NCBI GenBank assembly: GCA_000433335.1
Contig: HF996743.1
Span: 4,758-24,577, forward strand
DNA length: 19,820 nt
Reading direction: 5' to 3'
Source of the DNA: Clostridium sp. CAG:1219
GTDB lineage: Bacteria; Bacillota; Clostridia; TANB77; CAG-465
The position numbers were made by a program, and so were the translations under genes. This document shows, in pieces, positions 7,508 through 15,490 of the stretch (position 1 is the first letter of the stretch; every line of letters begins with the position of its first letter). Below the pieces are notes generated by a model. It was not told the DNA's origin, searched no databases, and worked only from the letters and a program-made list of their open reading frames with translations.

Positions 7508-8764
7508 GTGAAAAAAAATCGAAATTTAATAGGTATATTTATGGTATTTACACTTTGTTTTTCCATTTTTCATGGAAGTATAAATGCTGCAAATTTTCTA
7601 TATTCAACAAATAGCTCAAAAACTAACACAAATGTTGAATCTAGTATTTCAACTGATAATGAAGTACCATCTTTTTCATTTCAGTCGGAAGCACAAATAC
7701 TTGTAGAGCCTACAACAGGGCAAGTTCTATATGCAAATAACGAAAATGAAAAATTATTACCAGCATCAGTTACAAAAGTTATGACACTACTTTTAATAAT
7801 GGAAAAAATAGATAGTGGCTCCTTAAAATACACAGATACTGTAACATGTAGTGCAAATGCATCAAAAATGGGTGGATCACAAATTTGGTTTAAAGAAGGT
7901 GAAACTCTAACGATTGATGAAGCTCTAAAAGCAATTGCAGTAGTTAGTGCAAATGATGTAACGGTTGCCATGGCCGAACTTCTTGGTGGAAGTGAAGAAA
8001 ACTTTGTATCGCAAATGAATAAAAAGGCTGCTGAACTTGGGATGACAAATACACATTTTATGAATTCACATGGTATAGATGAAGATAATCATTATACCAC
8101 TGCAAAAGACATTTCAATCATGTCAATGGAACTTATAAATAAACATCCTGACATTTTAAAATATACTTCAATTTGGATGGATACCTTAAGAAATGGTACA
8201 TTTGCTCTTTCAAGTACAAATAAATTGATAAGATTTTACGATGGTGCAACTGGACTTAAAACTGGTTCTACATCAAAAGCTCTGTTTAATCTTTCTGCAA
8301 CAGCAACAAGAAAAGGTACAACATTTCTTGCTGTGGTTATGAAAGCACCTTCTTCTGATATAAGGCTCCAAGAAACAAAACAGCTTCTAGACTATGGTTT
8401 TGCTACATACGAAACTAGAAAAATTATCGAAAAGGATGTACTTGTGGGCGAACTTTCACTAAATAAATGCATTGGAAAGAAAACTAACATATACATAAAA
8501 GATGATGTTTGTACACTACTAAAAAAAGGTGAAACCATAGAAACAGAAGAAAAAGTAAATTATATAGAAAATCTTGCAGCTCCTCTTAATGCTTCAAGTA
8601 AAGTTGGAACAATTGAAATTTATAATAAATCTACAGGTACACTTCTTGGCAGCTCTGACCTTATAATAAAAGAAGATATTAAAAAAGCAAACTTTGTAGA
8701 CTATTTAAACGCAACATTTAAATACTATATAATTAACAAAGAAAGCAATACAACTTTTAATTAA
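7508..8764 (+). CDS. D-alanyl-D-alanine carboxypeptidase (DacF/PBP5 type, S11 family)
   Basis: The 418-aa product is a low-molecular-weight penicillin-binding protein that removes the terminal D-Ala from peptidoglycan stem peptides outside the cell. An N-terminal signal peptide (about 1-28) is followed by a Ser/Thr/Asn-rich linker. The three active-site motifs are intact: SVTK (S87-K90), SAN (147-149) and KTG (251-253). A C-terminal beta-rich domain follows (about 290-395, typical of PBP5 C-terminal domains) and then a short C-terminal helix that may hold it at the membrane. The GTG at 7508 is chosen because GGGGTGA lies seven or so bases upstream; the GTG at 7499 is inside that site. It is the only long plus-strand gene here and is transcribed alone, with its own terminator. 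Confidence 0.93.
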   Translation: MKKNRNLIGIFMVFTLCFSIFHGSINAANFLYSTNSSKTNTNVESSISTDNEVPSFSFQSEAQILVEPTTGQVLYANNENEKLLPASVTKVMTLLLIMEKIDSGSLKYTDTVTCSANASKMGGSQIWFKEGETLTIDEALKAIAVVSANDVTVAMAELLGGSEENFVSQMNKKAAELGMTNTHFMNSHGIDEDNHYTTAKDISIMSMELINKHPDILKYTSIWMDTLRNGTFALSSTNKLIRFYDGATGLKTGSTSKALFNLSATATRKGTTFLAVVMKAPSSDIRLQETKQLLDYGFATYETRKIIEKDVLVGELSLNKCIGKKTNIYIKDDVCTLLKKGETIETEEKVNYIENLAAPLNASSKVGTIEIYNKSTGTLLGSSDLIIKEDIKKANFVDYLNATFKYYIINKESNTTFN

Positions 8765-8775
8765 ATGTAAGAATA

Positions 8776-8813
8776 AACCACGGAAAAATATAATTCCGTG
8801 GTTATTTTATTTA
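8776..8813 (+). terminator. Terminator of the carboxypeptidase gene, perhaps bidirectional
   Basis: Perfect 10-bp arms AACCACGGAA (8776-8785) and TTCCGTGGTT (8794-8803), 8-base loop, followed by ATTTTATTTA on the plus strand. It is also positioned just beyond the stop of the converging IleRS-like gene (8838), but the T-tract on that side is weaker. Confidence 0.82.
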
Positions 8814-8837
8814 TATCTTAAATTATTTTGGTTAAAC

Positions 8838-11708
8838 TTATTTTTCATTTTCAAGTATTTTTACGCAATTCTCACATAAGTAAACATATCTTACGTCTCT
8901 TCCAACGTCTAAAGTATAATGTCTGCATCTTGCACACATTTCTCCATCTTTTTTTACAACTTCTACTTTTCTCTTACTTTTGTCGTCTACTACGTTTATT
9001 TTTACTTCGGAGATATTTAATGCATCTTTTATATTTTCTTTATTCTCTTCTAAAAATTCTCTTTTTTCTTCAAGTACATTTAATATTAATGCAGCTTCTA
9101 AAGAATTTTTTATTATTTTTTTCGAGATTGCATCTCTTATCTTCTTTTTTGCACTTAATGTGAATTTAAAGATTTTTTCCCATTTAACTTCAAAATCTCC
9201 ATTTTCTATTCTAGAAAGTGATATACTTTCTCTGTGCATTAAAATATTTTTTTCTTCATCTTTAGTACTATGCCATGCATATTGCCATGCTTCCTCAAGA
9301 GTAAATGGTATTATTGGCTCAAGATATATAACAAGTTGCATAAAAATATCAAACATTGTGGAAAGAACCATCATACGTGACTTATCTTCTTTTTTTAATA
9401 TATAAAGTCTATATTTTACAGCATTAAAATAATCTCTACATAATGTATTTTTACAAAAATCTATTATTTTTTCGCAAGCAATATTAAAGTTACATTGTTC
9501 ATATTCTTCTTTTACAAGTAAAGATATATCATATAGCTTCTTATACGCATATTTATCCAAGTCTTCTCTTTTTTCAACTGGAATATAACTTGTATTTGGA
9601 TTAAATTCCTGCAAGTTTCCAAGCAAATATCTAATAGTTTTCCTTAAAATTCTATATAAATTATTTGCTTTAATTATCGATTGTTCATTAAGTGTGATTA
9701 CCTTTTTACCAGCAGTCAAAACTCCCCAAAGCCTTAATATATCAGTTCCATATTTTTTAGAAACATCTCTTATTCCTATTTGAGTTGTAAGTAAATTTTG
9801 CATTTCTTGCTTGTTTTTCTTATCAAACAATATAGGTTTTCCTATAATTTTTGTATCTTCTTTTACGTCAGAATGTATTATAAATTTTTCTATAGAATTT
9901 ATCTTTAATGCGCCGTCATCATCAAACATCAACAGCTTCAATCTATATACAAAATCTTTTTTACTTTCAATTAATACATCTATACACTTTTTACCACTAT
10001 ACTTTGGGTTGTTTTCCACATCATCCACTATAGGAATGGTCATTTGTCTAAAATCATCATTAAATATCATTTCCATTGGTGCAATTAGGTTATCTTCACA
10101 TTTGTCACAAATTTTAGTTCCCTTTAATATATCTTGGGCTTTTGCAGTATTTACATAAGCCATTCCTTTATTTTTTATATATTCTTTGGTAAGTCTTACA
10201 GTTTCATCATTTATTATATAATCATTACATCCATCACAACAATATATTGGTATAGGTACTCCAACAGATCCATAATTTGAAATCTGTAATTCATCTTTTA
10301 TATCAATATTTAAAATCTTTCTTATTATATCTTTCTTTTTTCCCTCTGTAAAACAATTAGAATTTTCTATTTTTCCTTTTACTTTTTCCTTTATAGCAAG
10401 TACTTTTCCCTCATCTTTTTTTATATAAAAAGCTGGCTTATTTATATAAAAAAGGTCATTACGACAAGTTTTACATACTGGACATGTAAGTGCAATATAA
10501 TCTTCTAAAAATATAAGTTCACCCTTTTTTATATAATTTATCAAAAAAGTATCTGCCTCATTTATGCTTTTTCCTTTTATATGGTTATCACCCTTTATTA
10601 CAACTTTCATAGTATTAATTGCTGGTGATGGAAGGGGGATATTTTTTTCTTTATATACAAGATAGTCTATATATGAATATTCAGGCAATATAACTCTTAT
10701 TCCTGTATTATTTTTTTCATATGGACTAACAAGACTTTCGCTTGCAGATATTATATTTATCTCTTTAGTATAATCGATTGGACTTATAACAACAAAACTT
10801 TCTAACTCATCTGAAGTGATTTCTGCTTTTATATTATACTTTGTATAAAAAGCGTTTATCATTACTTCCTGTACTTTATCTTTTTGTATAATATAATGGT
10901 GTGTACTACTTAACTGTTCTACTTCAACTACACAATATACTGTATCTTTTTTTATTACTAAGTTTTCACTAACTCCAATAATCCACGGGTATATTGTAGT
11001 TGCTATAACATATGTATTCCTTAAATTATTAAATCTAGATAATGTTCCCTTATCATCTTTTACTCTATACATTGCATATAAATTTATATGCCTTTTTTTT
11101 ACGTAATCTACTTCATTCTTTCCAAAGTATTTACCACATAAATTGCAATAATGCATAGGTTTATACTCTAGTTTTACACTACCCCTTTTATACATATCAT
11201 AGAACTTATCTATTACTTCAAGTGCAAAATCATTACTTATTGTACTATAACAATTTTTTGAATAATCAAGTACAGTTCCAAGAGTTCTTATATCGTATAT
11301 CTTACTTTGTATAAATTCATGTAAATTTTTTTGATATGCAATTCTTTTTTTTACTATATCTTCTCCTCTTAGACTTTCCTCATCTTCTTTTGTAGCAGTA
11401 TATAAAAAACCAATATCATGATTTACTATATTTCCTTGCATACATTCATATCTTGTAAGAACATCTTTATATATTTCATTTACTATATCTTTTGGATTTA
11501 ATCTTTCAATAGCTCTATTTGGAAGTTTTGAAAGATTATACACACTTTCGCTTTGTTTATTTTTGTTTTCTGCATCCTTATACTTTTTTGGATCTTGCAG
11601 ACTTTCTAGAAAATACCCCTGTTTTTTTGTAAGTTTTGCATCTAGTGGTATTGTTTCTACTGGTAAATTTAGTGTACTTTCAAAGTTTTTTTGATTATTT
11701 ATTTTCAA
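8838..11708 (-). CDS. Degenerate isoleucyl-tRNA synthetase paralogue (probable pseudoenzyme)
   Basis: The 956-aa protein aligns by eye along the whole of IleRS: N-terminal FESTLNLP; RYECMQG after the nucleotide-binding site; a CNLC pair; ATTIYPW where IleRS has WTTTPW; a GVPIPIYCCDGC block; KYGTDILRLW; the helical anticodon-binding region; and a C-terminal zinc finger (CARC...CENC, about 925-948). The catalytic signatures are gone: where HIGH should be there is NPKD (71-74), where KMSKS should be there is EMQNL (635-639), and the editing-site GTG.VH..P...DD pattern has become NTGIRVILPEYSYIDYL. The frame is open throughout, with promoter and AGGAGG intact, so it looks maintained rather than decaying. 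A TTG at 11708, eight bases after AGGAGG, is the likely start; a GTG at 11717 overlaps that site. Its role is unknown. Confidence 0.8.
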   Translation of the reverse strand: MKINNQKNFESTLNLPVETIPLDAKLTKKQGYFLESLQDPKKYKDAENKNKQSESVYNLSKLPNRAIERLNPKDIVNEIYKDVLTRYECMQGNIVNHDIGFLYTATKEDEESLRGEDIVKKRIAYQKNLHEFIQSKIYDIRTLGTVLDYSKNCYSTISNDFALEVIDKFYDMYKRGSVKLEYKPMHYCNLCGKYFGKNEVDYVKKRHINLYAMYRVKDDKGTLSRFNNLRNTYVIATTIYPWIIGVSENLVIKKDTVYCVVEVEQLSSTHHYIIQKDKVQEVMINAFYTKYNIKAEITSDELESFVVISPIDYTKEINIISASESLVSPYEKNNTGIRVILPEYSYIDYLVYKEKNIPLPSPAINTMKVVIKGDNHIKGKSINEADTFLINYIKKGELIFLEDYIALTCPVCKTCRNDLFYINKPAFYIKKDEGKVLAIKEKVKGKIENSNCFTEGKKKDIIRKILNIDIKDELQISNYGSVGVPIPIYCCDGCNDYIINDETVRLTKEYIKNKGMAYVNTAKAQDILKGTKICDKCEDNLIAPMEMIFNDDFRQMTIPIVDDVENNPKYSGKKCIDVLIESKKDFVYRLKLLMFDDDGALKINSIEKFIIHSDVKEDTKIIGKPILFDKKNKQEMQNLLTTQIGIRDVSKKYGTDILRLWGVLTAGKKVITLNEQSIIKANNLYRILRKTIRYLLGNLQEFNPNTSYIPVEKREDLDKYAYKKLYDISLLVKEEYEQCNFNIACEKIIDFCKNTLCRDYFNAVKYRLYILKKEDKSRMMVLSTMFDIFMQLVIYLEPIIPFTLEEAWQYAWHSTKDEEKNILMHRESISLSRIENGDFEVKWEKIFKFTLSAKKKIRDAISKKIIKNSLEAALILNVLEEKREFLEENKENIKDALNISEVKINVVDDKSKRKVEVVKKDGEMCARCRHYTLDVGRDVRYVYLCENCVKILENEK

Positions 11709-11762
11709 ATTTTCCACCTCCTCTTTTGTTAAAATTCTAACGTTATTTACTACTATTTTTTA

Positions 11763-11791
11763 ATTATATCAAAACATATAAAATTGTTCAA
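11763..11791 (-). promoter_or_regulatory. Consensus promoter of the IleRS-like gene
   Basis: Minus strand TTGAAC (11786-11791), 17-base spacer, TATAAT (11763-11768). The leader to the start is about 45-50 bases, far too short for a T-box riboswitch. Confidence 0.82.
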
Positions 11792-11796
11792 TAGAG

Positions 11797-11827
11797 AAAA
11801 TAAAAGCTGCAGAACATTTTCTACAAC
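11797..11827 (-). terminator. Intrinsic terminator after recR
   Basis: A 9-bp stem (11806-11814 with 11819-11827, two G-T pairs), 4-base loop, followed on the minus strand by TTTTATTTT (11797-11805). It lies about 10 bases after the recR stop and ends six bases before the -35 box of the next gene. Confidence 0.78.
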
Positions 11828-11836
11828 TTCTATTTT

Positions 11837-12430
11837 CTACATTTTTATTCTACCTTCCATGGCCTTGATTAAAGTAATTTCGTCAGTATATTCAAGGTCT
11901 CCGCCCACTGGAATACCATGAGCTATCCTTGTCACATTAATTCCAAGTGGCTTTATAAGTCTTGAAATATACATTGCTGTTGCCTCTCCTTCAATAGTTG
12001 GATTAGTGGCTAAAATTATTTCCTTAACTCTATCATCTTTTAATCTTTCTAAAAGCTCTTTTATTTTTATATCTCCTGCACTTATATTATTCATAGGCGA
12101 GATCGCTCCATGTAAAACATGATAAAGTCCTCTATATTCCCTCGTTCTTTCCATTGCTACTACATCTTTTACGTTTTCTACTACACATATCGTTGAAACA
12201 TCTCGACTTTTATCTAAACAAATTTCACATGGGTCAGTTTCTGTTATATTAAAACAATTTGAGCAAAACTTTACTTTTTCTTTTGCCTCTAAAATTGCTT
12301 CAGACATTTCTTCTGCGACTTTTTTATCTGATTCTAACACAAAAAATGCAAGTCTTACCGCAGTTTTATGTCCTATTCCAGGTAATCTTTCAAATTGATT
12401 TATTAATTTTACTACTGATTTTGAATACAT
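11837..12430 (-). CDS. recR: Recombination mediator protein RecR
   Basis: The 197-aa product has the usual full RecR length and domain order. A helix-hairpin-helix sits at the N-terminus ([16 protein letters not shown], about 15-30), then a four-cysteine zinc finger (C56, C59, C68, C71), a Toprim domain ([12 protein letters not shown] from E85), and the C-terminal [17 protein letters not shown] motif. RecR acts with RecF and RecO to load RecA at single-strand gaps during repair. The ATG is eight bases after TAGGAG, and that site includes the stop codon of ebfC, so translation is coupled. The dnaX-ebfC-recR order is widely conserved. Confidence 0.97.
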   Translation of the reverse strand: MYSKSVVKLINQFERLPGIGHKTAVRLAFFVLESDKKVAEEMSEAILEAKEKVKFCSNCFNITETDPCEICLDKSRDVSTICVVENVKDVVAMERTREYRGLYHVLHGAISPMNNISAGDIKIKELLERLKDDRVKEIILATNPTIEGEATAMYISRLIKPLGINVTRIAHGIPVGGDLEYTDEITLIKAMEGRIKM

Positions 12431-12439
12431 TAATTACTC

Positions 12440-12775
12440 CTACATTAAACCTGGAATGTTATATGCACCTAACTCTTGAGACATCATTTCATCAGCTTTA
12501 GATAAAGCTTCATTTACAGCAGTTAGAACTAAATCTTGTAGCATTTCAACATCTTCAGGATCAACAACTTCTTTTTTTATTATAATATCTTTTATAACTT
12601 TGCCACCTGTAGCTTTTACTATTACAGCTCCGCCACCTGCTGAAGTTTCTATTTCTTTTTTCTGAACTTCTTCTTGTTTTGCTGTCACCTCAGCTTGCAT
12701 CTTTTGAGCTTGTTTCATTAAATTTTGCATATTAGCAAAACCTCCACCACCTGGAAATCCGCCAAATTTACCCAT
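12440..12775 (-). CDS. ebfC: YbaB/EbfC family nucleoid-associated protein
   Basis: This 111-aa protein has the standard EbfC form: a Gly/Phe-rich start ([20 protein letters not shown]), a long amphipathic helix with [11 protein letters not shown], the central [22 protein letters not shown] strand region, and a C-terminal DEMMSQELG helix. Family members form dimers that bind DNA without strong specificity and are linked to recombination and nucleoid structure. The ATG at 12775 is nine bases after AAAGG. An ATG at 12784 directly abuts that site and is unlikely. The gene has its own promoter overlapping the end of dnaX, and recR follows with coupled translation. Confidence 0.95.
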   Translation of the reverse strand: MGKFGGFPGGGGFANMQNLMKQAQKMQAEVTAKQEEVQKKEIETSAGGGAVIVKATGGKVIKDIIIKKEVVDPEDVEMLQDLVLTAVNEALSKADEMMSQELGAYNIPGLM

Positions 12776-12804
12776 ATTAATCATCCTTTCTTAAATACTA
12801 ATAA

Positions 12805-12833
12805 ATTATATTATAAATTACACTTTTTTTCAA
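12805..12833 (-). promoter_or_regulatory. Consensus promoter of ebfC-recR
   Basis: Minus strand TTGAAA (12828-12833), 17-base spacer, TATAAT (12805-12810). The -35 box overlaps the TGA stop codon of dnaX (12830-12832). It would let ebfC-recR be transcribed independently of dnaX. Confidence 0.8.
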
Positions 12834-14383
12834 TCCATATTAGTATAACTTACTCCACTTTCTTTTAATACTTTTTCTAGTATTGTTTCTTCGCTATCAT
12901 ATTGCTCCTTAAATTCTACTTTTAAAATATATTGTTTGTCTGTTATATTTGATAATACATTCATTATATCAGATATTGATTCATCTTTTCTTAAAATTTC
13001 ATATGCAAACTTATTATTACTTATGAATACCAATACATTTTCCTTTTCATATGCACTTACACTAGTAAGAGCTGAAAATACTTTCAATTTGCCTGATTTT
13101 GCAAGTTCTTTCTTTAGTTCATCTAATCTTTCAAACTTATCACATAAATTAGATGTATCTATTTTAACATCCGCTGCTAAATTAGAATTAATGTTATTTT
13201 TAACACCACTATTTACATTAGGTTTTGTGACAAAGTTTCCTGAAGAAATTTTATTTATCTTTTCTTCTAGCTTTAATATCTTATCCTCTAATACTTTAAT
13301 AACATTTCTATCATAATTACTATTAGCTCCACTTATGCTTCCAAAACTTGGCATACATATCTCAACTATACATGACTTCATTAAGACTTGTTGTGACATA
13401 GCATATCTTAGATCATTATCAAGTTTTGATAGTCTATCTATTATAGCTATTAATCTACCTTCTTCTACATTCTTATAATTGTTTCTTTCTCCGTTTTGAT
13501 TTACAAGTACATTTAAAAATTCGCCAAGAAGTTGAGAGTTAAGTTGTCTCATATCTCCCCCAGCATTTATTAATTTTTCTAAACTAGTTATTGCTCCCAC
13601 ACTATTAAAGTCGAGTATGTTACTTACAATGTCTGAAATCACATCAGTGCTTATTCCACCGACTATCTTTAAGACTTGGTCATATGTAAGCTCTCCTCCA
13701 AGTTCACTTTGACATCTATCTAAAATACTTAAAGCATCTCTCAGAGCTCCATCAGCAAGTTTTGATATATATTCAACAGCTTCTTTATCGTATTTCATAT
13801 TTTCATTTTTTAATACAAATTCTAGACGTTTTGCTATATTTTCCCTTGAGAGTCTCCTAAACTCAAACTTTAAACAACGAGATAATATAGTTATTGGAAT
13901 CTTATGTTGTTCAGTTGTTGCCAGTATAAATATAACATTTTCTGGTGGTTCTTCTAAGGTTTTTAAAAGAGCATTAAAAGCACTAGTTGTAAGCATATGA
14001 GCTTCATCTATTATATAAACTCTATATTTTGCATCAACAGTTGAATAAACTACTTCCTGCCTTATTTGTCTTATATTATCTACACTATTATTAGAAGCAG
14101 CATCCATCTCTACTATATCAGTAGAAGTACCCTCTAGTATTTTTCTACACATTTCACATTCATTGCATGGCTCACCGTCTTTTGGATTTAGGCAATTCAC
14201 AGCTCTAGCAAATATTTTAGCAGCACTAGTTTTACCAGTTCCTCTACATCCACTAAATATATATGCATGTGAAATTCTACCAGACTTTATTTGCTTTTTT
14301 AGGATTTCAGTTACATTTTCTTGACCAACAATATCACCAAACACAAGCGGTCTATATTTTCTATATAAAGCTATATAAGACAT
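12830..14383 (-). CDS. dnaX: DNA polymerase III subunit gamma/tau
   Basis: The 517-aa protein is the clamp-loader ATPase of the replicative polymerase. Visible features are the start YIALYRKYRPLVFGDIVGQ, Walker A GCRGTGKT (45-52), a four-cysteine zinc module (C64, C73, C76, C79), Walker B VYIIDEAH (122-129), sensor 1 ILATTE, and the SRC motif (168-170) that acts as arginine finger. Domain III and a tau-like C-terminal extension with a flexible Asn/Ser/Lys linker (about 365-410) and a small folded domain follow. The ATG is preceded by AAGGAG. The gene follows the SRP RNA with no convincing promoter between them, so it is probably read from the ffs promoter past a leaky terminator. Confidence 0.97.
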   Translation of the reverse strand: MSYIALYRKYRPLVFGDIVGQENVTEILKKQIKSGRISHAYIFSGCRGTGKTSAAKIFARAVNCLNPKDGEPCNECEMCRKILEGTSTDIVEMDAASNNSVDNIRQIRQEVVYSTVDAKYRVYIIDEAHMLTTSAFNALLKTLEEPPENVIFILATTEQHKIPITILSRCLKFEFRRLSRENIAKRLEFVLKNENMKYDKEAVEYISKLADGALRDALSILDRCQSELGGELTYDQVLKIVGGISTDVISDIVSNILDFNSVGAITSLEKLINAGGDMRQLNSQLLGEFLNVLVNQNGERNNYKNVEEGRLIAIIDRLSKLDNDLRYAMSQQVLMKSCIVEICMPSFGSISGANSNYDRNVIKVLEDKILKLEEKINKISSGNFVTKPNVNSGVKNNINSNLAADVKIDTSNLCDKFERLDELKKELAKSGKLKVFSALTSVSAYEKENVLVFISNNKFAYEILRKDESISDIMNVLSNITDKQYILKVEFKEQYDSEETILEKVLKESGVSYTNMD

Positions 14384-14405
14384 ATTTTTTCTCCTTACTA
14401 ATTAT

Positions 14406-14494
14406 AAAAAAGTCGTCAAACACATAAAGTTTAGTGCTTATTGCTGCTTCCTTCCGGACCTGACAAGGTTCACACTTCTTTATTGTTTGACGAT
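14406..14494 (-). ncRNA. ffs: Signal recognition particle RNA, small bacterial type (4.5S-like)
   Basis: The minus strand contains the diagnostic SRP RNA tip GTCAGGTCCGGAAGGAAGCA (about 14444-14463), flanked by long complementary arms. The closing stem pairs CGTCAAACA (14484-14492) with TGTTTGACG (14414-14422), and a T-run (14406-14411) ends the transcript. The whole RNA is about 85-90 nucleotides, so the Alu domain found in Bacillus-type 6S-like SRP RNA is absent. It binds Ffh to target membrane and secreted proteins. A consensus promoter lies just upstream and dnaX just downstream. Confidence 0.95.
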
Positions 14495-14500
14495 AAGCAC

Positions 14501-14529
14501 ATTATACACTATTTAAATATATTTTTCAA
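14501..14529 (-). promoter_or_regulatory. Consensus promoter of ffs (and probably dnaX)
   Basis: Minus strand TTGAAA (14524-14529), 17-base spacer, TATAAT (14501-14506). The predicted start near 14494 coincides with the 5' end expected for the SRP RNA. Confidence 0.88.
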
Positions 14530-14535
14530 GTGAAT

Positions 14536-15222
14536 TTATTGAATTTTAAAATTAACACTTTCCAAATTTTTTCTCTCTATTACAGTTCCTTGAGTTACTA
14601 TCCTAGGATCTGGAAAATTATACTCTAATTTACACACATTTATAGTACCGTTTTTCTCTTTTAATTTAAGATCAAAACTAACAGTAAATTCTATATCATT
14701 TATATTTATCCCAAAGTCATTTAATATTTTTCCATCAAAACTTAATTCATTTTTACTATCTGGTACATTAAGATTTTGAGCAAAATATTCATTATTAATA
14801 TTTATCTCTATCAGCGAACCATTATCTTTATCTATTGGGTTTAAAATAATTTCATCCATATTTCCTTCTATTTTTCTTTTTCCTTCAACCGATGACTGAG
14901 AAATATAGACATCTCCCTTTTTTTCTGGATCTTTTAATTTTATATTATCGATATAAATTTTATCAACATTATCTGATTTACTAAGTAATATAGAAATTTT
15001 ATTATTCTGTGACAAACTGAAAGATATATCACTAATTTTTTCTAACTCACTTTCAGAATTATCAATTACATCTATTCCTGAGGTTACTACCATATCTACA
15101 ACTCTAAAGTTTCCTTGATTAACTTTTCCAGTATTATCAAGTACAAAACTTAATACTCCAAAAATTAATAAGATTGATAGAACTATAACAAAAAATGCTA
15201 TTATTTTACCTTTAACTTTCAT
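14536..15222 (-). CDS. Unrecognised membrane-anchored extracytoplasmic protein
   Basis: The 228-aa product has one N-terminal membrane segment (about 6-27: IIAFFVIVLSILLIFGVLSFVL), followed by about 200 residues of predominantly beta-strand sequence, with no cysteine cluster or catalytic motif that I recognise. Pieces such as GSLIEININNEYFAQNLNVPDS and the closing FPDPRIVTQGTVIERKNLESVNF suggest a small beta-sandwich fold outside the membrane. The ATG at 15222 follows GAGGTG; an in-frame GTG two codons upstream is part of that site. It is transcribed alone from its own promoter, and its end lies just before the ffs promoter. No function is assigned. Confidence 0.7.
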   Translation of the reverse strand: MKVKGKIIAFFVIVLSILLIFGVLSFVLDNTGKVNQGNFRVVDMVVTSGIDVIDNSESELEKISDISFSLSQNNKISILLSKSDNVDKIYIDNIKLKDPEKKGDVYISQSSVEGKRKIEGNMDEIILNPIDKDNGSLIEININNEYFAQNLNVPDSKNELSFDGKILNDFGININDIEFTVSFDLKLKEKNGTINVCKLEYNFPDPRIVTQGTVIERKNLESVNFKIQ

Positions 15223-15246
15223 ATCCACACCTCAAAATTCAAGTTT

Positions 15247-15275
15247 ATTATACTACAAGAGTAATAAAAATACAA
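15247..15275 (-). promoter_or_regulatory. Promoter of the membrane-anchored protein gene
   Basis: Minus strand TTGTAT (15270-15275), 17-base spacer, TATAAT (15247-15252). The -35 box lies inside one arm of the inverted repeat at 15269-15311. Confidence 0.72.
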
Positions 15276-15311
15276 CCTGTATAATATATATTTTATATAC
15301 GAGGTTGTATT
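15266..15311 (-). terminator. Long inverted repeat, likely terminator for the 1120-aa protein gene
   Basis: Arms AATACAACCT (15269-15278) and AGGTTGTATT (15302-15311) are perfectly complementary, extended by GTATA (15279-15283) and TATAC (15296-15300) with one bulged base. On the minus strand a T-run (15266-15270) follows. It is about 180 bases after the stop at 15491. Its arms also contain the GAGGT site of the plus-strand small frame and the -35 box of the next minus-strand gene, so it could have a second role. Confidence 0.65.
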
Positions 15312-15314
15312 AAT

Positions 15315-15485
15315 ATGAATAGTATTTTTAATAATTTTGATTTTCTAAATAACTGTTCTCTTGGAGATTTAGATGTAACCAAACTTCTAATTATTCTGCT
15401 TTTACTTACTAATAAACTTGATATAGAAGCTATTCACATATATAGAAATGATTTTATTATTTCACTTGGAACTTTTAACAATTAA
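15315..15485 (+). CDS. Possible small hydrophobic protein, 56 aa (unrecognised)
   Basis: A 56-codon frame (MNSIFNNFDFLNN... with LLIILLLL in the middle) fills the space between the inverted repeat and the end of the converging 1120-aa gene, stopping five bases before it. GAGGT lies nine bases upstream of the ATG, inside the right arm of the inverted repeat. Codon use is like the neighbours. A TATAAT at 15280-15285 has no good -35 partner, so transcription is unproven. It could be a short membrane-active peptide or a chance frame; without it, 15229-15490 would hold only the promoter and the repeat. Confidence 0.42.
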   Translation: MNSIFNNFDFLNNCSLGDLDVTKLLIILLLLTNKLDIEAIHIYRNDFIISLGTFNN

Positions 15486-15490
15486 AATTT

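Noticed and set aside
11718..11836. T-box riboswitch upstream of the IleRS-like gene
   Set aside because: The gap is only about 120 bases and is filled by the recR terminator and a promoter. The transcribed leader is about 45-50 bases, with no room for a T-box specifier stem and antiterminator.
12828..12833. TGA recoding (as in some low-GC bacteria)
   Set aside because: TGA ends dnaX and the LiaF-like gene at sensible positions followed by the next gene, and known proteins read at full length under the standard code.
14294..14300. A AAA AAG slippery heptamer in dnaX, in the correct reading phase for programmed frameshifting
   Set aside because: It lies near codon 29, far too early to give a gamma-type product. 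Lysine-rich low-GC genes contain this sequence by chance, and no supporting stem or upstream site was seen.
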